Shown here: positions 1 to 10,773 of the stretch, in pieces
Layout: every line of letters begins with the position of its first letter
Position numbering within the stretch: position 1 is the stretch's first letter
DNA from: an uncultured Candidatus Altimarinota bacterium
Lineage (GTDB): Bacteria; Patescibacteriota; Gracilibacteria; BD1-5; UBA6164
Assembly (NCBI GenBank): GCA_937931775.1
Contig: CALHAQ010000055.1
Location: forward strand, 1 to 37,706
Reading direction: 5' to 3'
DNA length: 37,706 nt
Made by a program: the position numbers and the translations under genes
The notes under the pieces: generated by a model
What the model saw: only the letters and a program-made list of their open reading frames with translations
What the model was told of the DNA's origin: nothing
The model's database searches: none

Positions 1-192
1 TAAAAGGGCAAGTTCCAAAGATCCTTCAGCTCAACCATAAGCCTTCAGATAATCTTGTCGTCCTTTCCCATCTTGCATTTCTTGTAATACTAAATTCAAG
101 GTACTAGTGGTCAAAATCAGTAAGAAACCAATCATAAGTACTGCAGCTATGATAGAATATCCCTCATTTCATGTAGAAAATTGTTGTTTCAT
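1..192 (-). CDS. PilX-like type IV pilus minor protein, 3' part cut by window start
   Basis: Minus ATG at 192: MKQQFSTGNEGYSIIAAVLMIGFLLILTTSTLNLVLQEMQDGKGRQDYLKAYGGAEGSLELALL...; UGA read as Gly; hydrophobic N-terminal helix; adjacent to prepilin genes. Confidence 0.6.
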
Positions 193-194
193 TT

Positions 195-812
195 TTAATT
201 GGTTTCTATTAATCGTTCACTCAGAGTTGTTTGAATATGCATTATATTATTTTTTACAATATCTGGTGCTAATCATTTAGTATAAGAAGGTCTTGCTGTA
301 AGAATGATACTGAGTCTAGGAATTTTAGTATTTGTTATGATAAAGTGTATATTTTCAAAATGTATAAAACTATTACTCAAAGGGTAATAGTCTCATGATA
401 TATCCTTTTTAATAATATGACAAGCACTATTTACATCACTACAATCAGTAGATACACTCCCTACCCGAGTCCAAAGATTCATAATTTCATCAAAGTACCC
501 AATAGTATATTCACTTGTTCAAACACACAATCCATCAGCAGATATCACTCATCATAAAAGATCCGGAGATTGGCAGGTCATTGCAAAACTCCTAACTCAA
601 GTAATCCCATTTCTTCTAACATTTTCAGCTATATCTTCAACAACATTCTTAATGTTCTCCTGCATAACTCTATTGATTTCTACCCTTGCAGACATTTGAG
701 ATGAAAATAAAAATATACTCATTACCGATATCATCATAATCCCAAAAATCATGATAGAAACTATAAGTTCTACCAAAGTAAAAGCTGATAATGTTTTAGT
801 AGTATATTTCAT
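195..812 (-). CDS. prepilin-type N-terminal cleavage/methylation domain protein
   Basis: MKYTTKTLSAFTLVELIVSIMIFGIMMISVMSIF... (FTLVE motif); ATG overlaps the previous gene's TAA by 1 nt; in-frame UGA=Gly; ends ...LSERLIETN*. Confidence 0.8.
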
Positions 813-1423
813 TATATTCTTCTCCAATCAGTAATTATAGTTTGAATCTCATATTCGTGATATCATCTCTTAAACCAAATAACTTTCGAGGTAATAAGAA
901 AAGCATCTATAATATCATTCCCTGTATCATCTTTCGCATTTTCTATATAGAGGTATCTCATAAATGGTGTATCTCTATTAGGTCATGAGCAATTATAGGT
1001 ATATACATTATCAATACTTAAACAAAGTCCGTATTCTGATTTCATAGCAAGTACTTCAGATTTTGATTCTGATATAGTTGTCCCAAGCATATTTACAATT
1101 ACTTCTCCTGTCAAAAAATCATTCTCAAATATATAATATTCTCATGGGGTAAATAGCTTTACACTAGGAGAATATACTTCCTCAGGGTTCTGTTGGTTCC
1201 AGATTTTTAAAGATGTATAATTTGTATCTCGAATACTTCTAAATAGTTCTAATTGCTCACGTGCAAGATTTGAAGCAATAATAGAGTTTTTGTTATATTC
1301 ATTAATATTTAAAGAAGAAGCTAGTAGTGCGTAAATAGAAACAAGTCATAGCGAAAATACAAAAATTCCAATAAGAACTTCTATGATAGAAAAGGCAGCT
1401 GATGTTTGTCTATATATATTCAC
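812..1423 (-). CDS. PilV-like prepilin
   Basis: GTG start; NIYRQTSAAFSIIEVLIGIFVFSLGLVSIYALLASSLNINEYNKNSIIASNLAREQLELFRSIRDTNY..., ends ...TIITDWRRI*; several in-frame UGA. Confidence 0.75.
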
Positions 1424-1438
1424 AAATATAAAAAAATA

Positions 1439-1963
1439 TTAATAATCAGAAATATAGGATTTTGTATAATAAGTAATCTCTTTCTGTAGTACTGGAGAGC
1501 TCGTTCACCTGTAGGATAGTAAAATACTCACGGTATCGGATGTAAGAGATCAAGAGATACTTCCACTTCCTGTAATAGAGTCAAAACTAAATAGTCTATC
1601 ACCAGTTCCACCGTCTATACTACTCACAACAATACCTCTTGGAAGTTTTTTTATCTTATACGCTCATGGAAGAGATACAATATCAAGAGATCATGTAGAT
1701 ACTACATAATCTAGTTGTGTTGCTCATGAAGCAAAATAAAGTCAAACATTCAAATTTCCAGATCCAGTATCCAAACCATGAATAGCTAGATTGCGAGCAT
1801 CTAGAAGACTTTGTGTTACTTCTCTTGCTGCCTGTTTTATAAGTGTCTTTTTTTGATGATGAGCATAGGGAAAATATGTAGCTAATGAAATAATAGATAT
1901 GATAGTAATAACAATCATAAGCTCAATGAGAGTAAATGCTGGAAATATGATATTTCGTTTCAT
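1439..1963 (-). CDS. type IV prepilin-like protein
   Basis: MKRNIIFPAFTLIELMIVITIISIISLATYFPYAHHQKKTLIKQAAREVTQSLLDARNLAIHGLDTGSGNLNVGLYFASGATQ...; FTLIE motif. Confidence 0.85.
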
Positions 1964-1966
1964 ATG

Positions 1967-3043
1967 TTATGATACGGTTTGGGTAACTTTAAGAATGGCA
2001 CCAAATATAGCAAAAGCAAACCATAAAACAAAAACCCCAGCTATGAGAATAGCTATAGGTTCTATCCATTTTGTAAGACTTCATAAAGAGTAGTTCACTT
2101 CTCTTGTATATTGATCTGTAAGTTTTTTTGTCACTGTATCTAGAGAAGCCGTCTTTTCTCATACAGACAACATCTGTAAAAAATCCAATGGAAATAATTT
2201 ATGTTCTTCATCTACTTCTTGCATCGAGTCAACTATTTTTTGTCATGCAGATACTTTTTGCATTACTTCAAGTAAATGAGCTTCATATACCATGTTATCA
2301 AGAGATTTAGCACTAAGAGATAGTGCCTTTACTACAGGAACTCCAGAGGCTACAAGACTCCCTAAATTCGTAGAAAGTGATGCAAGGAGAAAGTTTTTAT
2401 ACACCTTTCATATCAAAGGAAGTCCGAGAATAAAATAGTCTAGATTTGCACGTCCCTTTTCAGTATTCTTGTATCCATAAAACAGTACAATAGAAGTAGC
2501 TAGAAAAAGTAATATTAAAGCCCAATTAAAAATTACAAAATTTGAAGTAGCAATAAGAGCCCTTGTAGCAAGAGGAAGAGTTACCTCAGAAGTTTCAAAG
2601 AGTTGACTCACCGCAGGTATTACATAAATAAGAACTATAACTATAGCAAGAACTAAGAAAAGAAAGATAATTGCAGGATATGTTAAAGCTCCTTTAATCT
2701 TCGAACGTAAATCATAACTTTTACGTAAATTTTCGGAAAGATTTGCTAAAGATATGGAAAGTTTTCAAGTAGTTTCACCAGATTCTATTATTGATACTTC
2801 ACCAGGACTAAATATTTGTGGAATTTTTTTCATAGACTTACTAAATGAATCTCCTGAAGATACATATGTTTGCAGTTGTGTGATTTTCTCTTTAAAAAAT
2901 GGATTACGGATTTTTGTTTGCACTGAATCAAGAGTTTCTGAAATAGTCACCCCTCCATCAAGCATAACAGATAGGTACTCATAGAAATTAAATTTATCAA
3001 CAAGAGAAACTTTCTGAAACATAGAGAGATTAATATTTTTCAT
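1967..3043 (-). CDS. type II secretion system F family / PilC-like inner-membrane protein
   Basis: MKNINLSMFQKVSLVDKFNFYEYLSVMLDGGVTISETLDSV...FSPGEVSIIESGETTGKLSISLANLSENL...LPLIGKVYKNFLLASLSTNLGSLVASGVPVVKALSLSAK; three ORF-track fragments fused by UGA=Gly. Confidence 0.9.
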
Positions 3044-3048
3044 TTCTT

Positions 3049-3597
3049 TTATTTATAGTACAAAGTAAGAGGTATATTGGCCTGAATGTTTCCACTAGAT
3101 TCATTCATAGGGTAATTGAAATCTGTAATGTAAAAACGATACGTAGATCATTTTCCTGTAAGCTTATCTATAAAAGAAAAGAGTACCTTTTCTCAAGAAA
3201 CAACAGCTGAAACATTAATAAGAGCCTTTTTAAACCCTAGATCACTGATACTATCAGAAGTGAGGGAAATATCTCTAATAATAATTCTATCATCACCAAG
3301 GTTTACATCTCTAGCATAGGAATAAATATATTCAATAATATCAGCATCCGAAAATACTCCTGTAAACCCAGCAATATCATCAGTAAGCTCACTCCCCTCT
3401 TTATTTAAAGAGTTTTTAAGTTCATTTAAGCGAGCAAGTGTATCCTGTTTCTGTTTTACCTCTAGCGTGTTTTGCTCCCGAGTATCCAGCTGAACTTGCA
3501 TGTCTGAATATATATTTTTTGTAAAAAATAAAAGTACAAAAAATGATGCTAGTATCAAAAGATATGAGAGAAAATTATTTTGAGTATATTGTTTCAT
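3049..3597 (-). CDS. PilO-like pilus assembly protein
   Basis: MKQYTQNNFLSYLLILASFFVLLFFTKNIYSDMQVQLDTREQNTLEVKQKQDTLARLNELKNSLN...; single N-terminal TM, coiled coil, gene context. Confidence 0.6.
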
Positions 3598-3601
3598 GAT
3601 T

Positions 3602-4129
3602 TTATTTAAGTGTAAATTTTCAACTAAAGTTTATTCTATCATAACCCGCAAGAGTTTGTATAAATTCTACATCAAATAAAGCTCCCTCTTCAAGGGCTTT
3701 ATATGCTCTAAGAAACTTTACTATTTTTTCATAAGCATATCCACTATCATTTGTTTGAGCCGATATATCTATTGTTGCTTGTCATGAAGAATAGTTAAAC
3801 CCTTTTGATTCTAAGCCATAAATACCAAACTGTTTTCGCAAGTGAGAGACAAACTTAGGAATATCAGATTGCAGAGCAAGTTCATCCAAAAAAGAAGAAT
3901 GTTTGTCATATATACTATATATCTGTACATTCTCATCTGATTGTAACTCTTCTATAGATCCTTCGATTTGTGACACTCTCTGAGAAAGAGATGCATTTTC
4001 TTCTACTAAACGAGAGTTATAAAACCCAAGAGCAATAGTTCAAATAATCACAAAGAGTAAAAAGGATATAGCTACGTAAAATGTGGATGATTTTTTCTTC
4101 TCATAAAATTTTGTATCAACAGCTGACAT
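3602..4129 (-). CDS. PilN-like pilus assembly protein
   Basis: MSAVDTKFYEKKKSSTFYVAISFLLFVIIGTIALGFYNSRLVEENASLSQRVSQIEGSIEELQ...GYDRINFSGKFTLK*; short cytoplasmic N-term, TM, coiled coil. Confidence 0.6.
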
Positions 4130-4153
4130 ATAATTTCCAGGGGTTAGTATGTA

Positions 4154-4573
4154 TTATCCATTAAGAACACTGAGTATAAATCGTGTTATTGGCCAAGAAA
4201 GCCATATGACTACTATCCCAATGATAACATACACGATAGTTTGACGAGACTTTTTCAATTTTTCTTCATCCCCACTTCATATAAGAATTTGAAATCCAGC
4301 ATATATAATATATATCACTGCAATAATTGAGATAAATGTAAGAAGATATCGTATTACGTCTTGTATATATTCTGAAGCTGATCTATCATTTTCGATTCCA
4401 CCTAATGTATCTTGAATAGCATCAATACCAGCTTCTAAACCACATTCTTCACCATCATTACAATATCTAACTGCTGGAGCTCCATCATCAACACCAAACC
4501 ATGCTCATGAAGCAGGAGATAGAGAAAGTCCAAATATACATAGCAGAACAAAAACATATCGTAAAATTTTCAT
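4154..4573 (-). CDS. small 2-TM pilin-like protein (TrbC/VirB2- or Mbov_0395-like)
   Basis: MKILRYVFVLLCIFGLSLSPASWFGVDDGAPAVRYCNDGEECG...YLLTFISIIAVIYIIYAGFQILISGDEEKLKKSRQTIVYVIIGIVVIWLSWPITRFILSVLNG*. Confidence 0.6.
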
Positions 4574-4658
4574 GAGAAAAGGTGTTAAGATTTACTTTTA
4601 AAAAATTATATATAAATTAAAGGAAACTCAAAACCTATTTTCTCATACTCTAATATAT

Positions 4659-5681
4659 ATGCATGCTCGACGACTCATTATCTGATATGTATTTTTTATA
4701 TGTGTCTGTATTATGAGTGCTTACATATATGGTTTTACAAGCCTTAGGTGAGTCTTATGATCTCTTTTACTATACTCTATTATTACATATTTCTTACATA
4801 TAATTTTCGCAAAAATAAGATCAAAACCACTTCTTTCATTTTTTGATTTTTTCCCACTATTCTTATATAAATCATCTATATATATTTCACTATCTTTTAT
4901 CTTTATTGGGTGATTTCTATACTATCAAAATACTCTCTTTCCTGCGAAAATTCCAACATATACTCTCAGTAATGGTGATAAAACAATAATATTTCAAACT
5001 ATGAGTCATATAGGGTCAGAAAGCTTTTATGCAAACATACAACATGATATCTATGCTGCAAAAAAACAGGACTATGTCTTGTATTACGAATGAGTGCAAG
5101 CTGGAAGTGAGGAAAATAATGCTGCATTTAACGAGGCTCTAGGTATTGATTTTGCACCATGAATTTATGATAATTTCTCTCGTCTTTATGGGGTGAGAGC
5201 ACAAGATAATAATGAGTTTTTATGACTCGTAAATAATCTTGATTATAATATAGATCTCGATCTCGATAGAGTGATGCAGTTGTATCGAGACCGAGTTTGA
5301 TCAGAACAAAAAGCATCTATTCTATGAAATGAAAAAGTATATGACCTGAATAGTAATGTACTAAAAACACTCTCACAATTATCAGAAAAAGAACTGATAG
5401 TATTGAGGTTTGTAAATCAAGGAATTTTAAATTTTATGATGAAACATGCATCGTTAAGAAATATCATTATTCAAAATCTTTGAAATACAGATATTTTCTC
5501 TGTGATACTTGAAGGAAGAAATTCATTCCTTGCGAAAGAAATACAAACTCGAAATGATAAAAAAATATTTATTACTTACTGACTTATGCATTTCTCATGA
5601 GTATATGAAATACTCAAGTCTATGGATGAAAATTGGGAAATTATAGATACAAAATATTATCAAGTTATTAGTCGCTCATAG
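4659..5681 (+). CDS. membrane protein with TraB/GumN-like domain
   Basis: Continuous ORF under UGA=Gly; N-terminal TMs, then YTLSNGDKTIIFQTMSHIGSESFYANIQHDIYAAKKQDYVLYYEGV...SFLAKEIQTRNDKKIFITYGLMHFSGVYEILKSM. Confidence 0.5.
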
Positions 5682-6615
5682 TTATATATCCTACGAATAT
5701 ATAAAGCAAAAATAAATATATAAATACCACTCAAATATATCAAAAAGTAATAGCTATATCAAAAAAAGCATGACTCACTATTGCAAGTAGAGAAAATACT
5801 CCAAAAAGTAGATAAGCTTTATTATATTTTCATGCTAAGGCTAAGAGCATATAGAATCATGCTGCAAATATCATACTACAAAGTATATGGAGAGCTATGG
5901 TAAAAAGTGATCTAAAAAAAGTAATTTGTAGAAGTGAACTATCTATTTCTCTAAATTGAAGATAAGAATATACATATAAAATATTTTCAAAAAATGCAAA
6001 ACCTAAAGCTATTACTCAAGCGGTAATAAGCATTTTATTAAAATTCAAATTATTCCCAGAGGGAATGATACTTAAATTAGAGGAATACTTCATTCCTTCT
6101 TCTAGAAGTGCTATTATGATATAATATCATCAAATAGCTCCTAATCCAGTAAATACGAAACTTCCTGATTCTATAGATTGAGAAACTCAAATATTTACAG
6201 CAAGTGTATAAACAATAAATATACTGAAGGATGAAACACATAACAAAAATATAATTCCTCAGGTAGATCGTATATACGATCTGACACTCCCTGAAAATAA
6301 TCAATATGAAATAATAAAAGAAACTATCAATATACTCAAGAAAAATAAAGAAAGTGGGACTATAAGATTTGTTCAAAAAAATGAGTCTACAACAAAAGAA
6401 AGTGAGAAAAATATTTCTTCTAGTAGATTTCAAATAATAAACATATCCTGATATATAAGTGGAAGAGTAGAAATGACTCAAGCAATAATCCCAATTAAAA
6501 ACTGTCCACGGCTAACTCCTAAAGATGAAAAACTTGTAAATACATACATCCAAAACAGTAGAGGAAGTAGTAATATAAGTACTGAGAAAATAATAATAAA
6601 AACCTGTAATATCAC
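5668..6615 (-). CDS. PrsW-like intramembrane metalloprotease
   Basis: Multi-TM; motifs IALLEEGMKY, ALGFAFFENILYVY, RSLFTIALHILCSMIFAAGFYM, SHAFFDIAITFGYIG match the PrsW pattern EExxK / FENxxY / H...HAxxD; GTG start; UGA=Gly. Confidence 0.8.
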
Positions 6616-6674
6616 AGAATAATTGTAGAAAATATATACGCTAGAATACAAAAAAACTTAAAAAATTCAAAAAT

Positions 6675-6701
6675 AAAACTCTGAGATATACTCAGAGTTT
6701 T
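6675..6701. terminator. bidirectional intrinsic terminator
   Basis: AAAACTCTGAG atata CTCAGAGTTTT. Confidence 0.7.
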
Positions 6702-6712
6702 ATGGAAATATA

Positions 6713-9010
6713 TTATTCAAATATAAGATTAGATTTTTCTGAAAGATTCCAATCATATGAAGATATCCGATTGTCAGAAATACCATACACAGTATTTCAG
6801 ATATACAATGCTCTTTTCATTTGCATATCTCTATATTCCCATGACTTATCTCCTATATAGGACCATAGTGATGTATCCTTATAACAATAGTTTGGTATAT
6901 AAGTATTGTATGGTTGATCATCTTCACAAATTATTTCTCCATTTACAGTTTCTTTACAAAGAGGTTCTCATTGTGAACTATATTTTTCACATTCCTCAAG
7001 TCTTTTTTCTTCTACACCTGATATATCTATATGGCTCGTTTTATTTTGAACCTGTATACCAGAGTCTTTGTCTATACTAATAGAAAAGAGCCCATTATAA
7101 TAGTCTAAAGTTCTCCAGTTATCATCTTTTTCATAAAGTGTTGCTGGGAGGAGAAGTGTTGATTTATCTTGATTCCATACAAACATCCTTGGGTTATTTA
7201 GCGCTTCACTATAACTTCCTTTTCCTCAAAGCGTCTCTGTGTATAACTGTTCTACTATGATTCATTTATAGTTTCATAGTTCACATTCTTTTTCCTGAGT
7301 GGCAGTAAGGTCATTATCTCAGCATTTCTTATCATAATTGATTTTATATAAGTCTACTTTAACCCCTGCTGTCGTAGTACCTCCCCACTCATTTATTTTT
7401 GTATCATAACCAAGTCATATAAGGTGAGTATCATCATATGGATGGAGATATGTTGAAAATCATGGTATTTTTAATTCTCATAATACTTCTGGTTTACTGA
7501 TATTACTCAAATCAATAGCAAAGAGTGGATCTATCTGCTCAAAGGTAACAAGAAAGAGCTTATCTCCTATGAATCTACTTGATTGAAATGTCTCTCCTGG
7601 AGCTAAATTTGTAAGGCTTGAAACACTATTAAGATCTTTATCAAGAACATAGAGTCCTGTTGATCTCTCTGGTTGCCACTGTGAAGTAATGATTCTGAAA
7701 TTATCTTCATACTCATCCATAGAGTATTGATTGAGAGGAGCTCATGGGATAAGAGCTGAATCTTGATATGATATATTTTGTTTATCTATATTTAGCTTAT
7801 GGATAAGTGTATTTTGACTCCCTCCCCAGAAGAATGGCATAGCGCAAAGAGCGTTTGGTGGACAAGAAAAATTATCCTGTTGCCAAATCCCTTCAGTCAT
7901 ATAAAGATTTTCACTACTCATGAATATTTCACTATTACTTCCAGCAATAACTTGAGTCGTTACGTCTTGTTCAGGATCTTCTAAATTAACAATAGATATT
8001 ATATTATACCCAGGGTTAAAGCCTGAATTTTTTATCGTTTCTGCATCAGGAAAACTATACGATATAGAGCTACAGTCAGCTATATTTCCAGCTGAAACTT
8101 TATAGGGCAAGTCCTTATTTTGTATAGAAAGGTTTTGCTGGTCCTTGTTGTCTGTTCTTGATATATCAAGCTTCTTAGGAAGAATTGTATCTACATCAAT
8201 CTCAATATCATCTACTGATGTAATATTATAATATGGGTAATTAAAATAATTTCTTGAAAGTACATAAACGTGATCTCCAATTCTTCGAGACTTATTATAA
8301 TCTCCATCACTACTATAGAGCTTAATAAGTTCTGGTTTTTCTATATTTTTTGTATCAAATACTATAGTGTAAGTTTTAGAGTTTCTATTTATATAATAGC
8401 CTCTCTTAGAATAATCAGTTTGTGAATATGAACTTGCTATAATTGCCAGTCTTCCATCTGTTACATAGAGTTGAACATTATAAAATGTTTTTGGCATATT
8501 AATTTTCTTCACTACTGATAAATCTTCTCCGTTAAAGAACCCTGCCTTTGAAGTTCTTACTATATATACAGCTTGCTCTGTCTGATTATAGTAATAATGA
8601 TATTTTCCATCTGTTTTAATAATATCTGACTCATCTACTCACGCAACTTGAGTATTTGTAGCAGAAAAATCATCTCCTCCTCATCCTACTCCATCAGCGA
8701 CTGCTGATTTAGCTGTCACAGAACTTGATTCAGAATCTTGCACTGCCATTTCCATAATTTCAGGACCAAAACCTCCTCGATAAGAAAATCCATTTTTATA
8801 ATTATTTTCCCAATAAGATTTTATATACTCCTCCATTACATCTTCAAAAGCACTACAACTATCAAAGCTCTTCATCTTGAAGTCAACTTCTAACTCCTTT
8901 GTTTCTTCTTTTTCTAATTCATCAATAATAGAGTCATCGTCTATAGTCGCTGCAGATACTGAGTTTCAAATAAGACATAGACACATACATATCCAAAATA
9001 CATATTTCAT
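6713..9010 (-). CDS. secreted beta-propeller domain protein (Beta_propel/PF09826-like)
   Basis: Signal peptide MKYVFWICMCLCLIGNSVSA; SATNTQVAGVDESDIIKTDGKYHYYYNQTEQAVYIV...; repeated propeller blades; fragments fused through UGA=Gly; in-frame alternative starts upstream (ATG 9022, GTG ~9043). Confidence 0.75.
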
Positions 9011-9053
9011 AATTACCATCTTTAATAAATAAATATATATCACTCCCTTGCGC

Positions 9054-9081
9054 TTCTCCTCCTTAAAAGTAAGAAGGAGAA
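9054..9081 (-). promoter_or_regulatory. 12-bp 5' leader hairpin containing AAGGAGG
   Basis: plus: TTCTCCTCCTTA aaag TAAGAAGGAGAA; on the minus-strand RNA a complete stem with one G-U wobble; no U-tract follows. Confidence 0.45.
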
Positions 9082-9162
9082 AATACCAAGGAGCATATAG
9101 TCGGCTTTAACTGAGAAAAGAAATCTCTCATCTCAATAACTATAACGATAGAAAAAAATATA

Positions 9163-9180
9163 AGTGACAAAAAAGTCACT
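9163..9180 (-). terminator. intrinsic terminator downstream of the anti-sigma-like gene
   Basis: minus: AGTGAC TTTTTT GTCACT followed by TATATTTTTTTC. Confidence 0.5.
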
Positions 9181-9219
9181 CATATTTTATCAAAATCTGA
9201 AGTATTTACGAGTTTTTGA

Positions 9220-10104
9220 CTATTGACCACTTTCTTCCTTAGGTTCTTCTAAGAAAATATCAACCTTAAGATCAGTATCAATAGGAATATCCTGTAGAAC
9301 ACATTCGTAAATATCTCCTTTTTCACATACTGTTCCACTAGGCAGAGTACATGTATTTAGCTCTAAGTCTATCTCTCATCCATATTCTCAGCATATTTCA
9401 AAAAAAGATATTTCAGATTCTTGTTGCTCACTATCATTTGTCTCAATGAAAAACATACTCGAACTAGATGCAGGGAGAATATCTTCTGAAAATTCAGAAA
9501 TAGATTCTTGAGGAAATGTTTGAACTTCCTGATCTCATAAAGATCCAGGAATAATGGTGTCTTCTAAAGACTCAAGAATAGTTTCTGAAGTGCCTGGAAC
9601 CGTCTGTGGAAGTTCTTGTTTTTTCTGTGGTGCAATAAATTGGGCCTTACTATCTAAGTATGGAACTTCCTCTATATCATCAGGAACTTCTGATATTCCT
9701 TCTATTTGTTCGATAGATCGTACTTCTACATTATCATCTTCATACACATCTGGAGTGGTAAAGTCTTCACTTACTCTACTATCTTGAAGAACTTTCTCTT
9801 GCAATAATACTGCTTGAGGAGTTTCTCTGATATTATACACAGTTGTAAGAGCTCATACTATAAAAATAAAACTTCCAAATACTCAAATTATCTGAAAAAT
9901 AGAAAAACGAGACGGGACTTCATCTGCTTGAGATATAAAATATGACTCTTGCAAACGTCATTTCAGAATATTCTTAAACTCTTTCTTAGGATATGCGAGT
10001 TTATGAGTAGATTTAATCGTTTTTGCAATCTTTAGTGCTTCTTTTGTATCTATTTTTTCACCAAAAGCATCCTTGATTTCGGAAGTGTAGTCCTGATTTG
10101 GCAT
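9220..10104 (-). CDS. single-TM putative anti-sigma factor / membrane-anchored protein
   Basis: MPNQDYTSEIKDAFGEKIDTKEALKIAKTIKSTHKLAYPKKEFKNILKGRLQESYF..., TM FSIFQIIGVFGSFIFIVGALTTVYN, acidic exterior; directly follows the ECF sigma gene. Confidence 0.55.
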
Positions 10105-10106
10105 GT

Positions 10107-10658
10107 TTACAATATAAGAAGTAATAATATGAGGGCTCACAGGTTTGCTTGCAATTTTTTCATAGTTCGAGAAAATATTTGTTTACAATTATCTTGTTTC
10201 TCTCAACATATACGAGAAATTTCTTTGTACCCTAGATCATCCCATATCCTGAGAGTTACTATTTCTCGCTCAAGTGGTTTAAGTGTATCAAGATATTTTA
10301 CAACTTCTTTAAGTTTATCTTTTGCATCAATCTCCGCAGCGAAGTCACTACTAATTCAAACCTGTGAAATATTTTCACTATCAACAAGTTCTTTCTTCGT
10401 TCTATAATAATCTATAACCGTATTATTCGCGATACAATATATCCAAGATTTAAAATTCGCATTTTCCTTTTCTCCAAAAAATTCAAGAGATTTCAATGCC
10501 TTCATCCAAACCTGGCTCGTGATATCTTCTGCTACTTGTTTATCACTTGTTTTTCTATATACAAAAGCAAAAATATTATCAATATAGCTGTCATACAAAT
10601 ATCCAAACGCTTCAAAATCACCGTTCTGAAATCTGGAGATGTATTTTCTATCTTGCAT
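10107..10658 (-). CDS. ECF RNA polymerase sigma factor
   Basis: MQDRKYISRFQNGDFEAFGYLYDSYIDNIFAFVYRKTSDKQVAEDITSQVWMKALKSLEFF..FKSWIYCIANNTVIDYYR (region 2); LKPLEREIVTLRIWDDLGYKEISRICGEKQDNCKQIFSRTMKKLQANL (region 4). Confidence 0.9.
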
Positions 10659-10773
10659 CTACTACAACGAAAAGGTATATAAAAAGTGACAATATAGAAC
10701 TATAATAACAAAATCCTTGAAAAAAACTATGTATTTTATTATTCTATTGTTTGACAAAAAGTAATCATATTTC

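Noticed and set aside
6077-6481. Track ORF MSHFYSSTYISGYVYY... as a gene
   Set aside because: Wrong frame of the PrsW-like gene; the correct frame opens across UGA and carries the PrsW motifs.
9054-9081. Intrinsic terminator
   Set aside because: No U-tract on either strand after the stem; treated as a leader hairpin instead.
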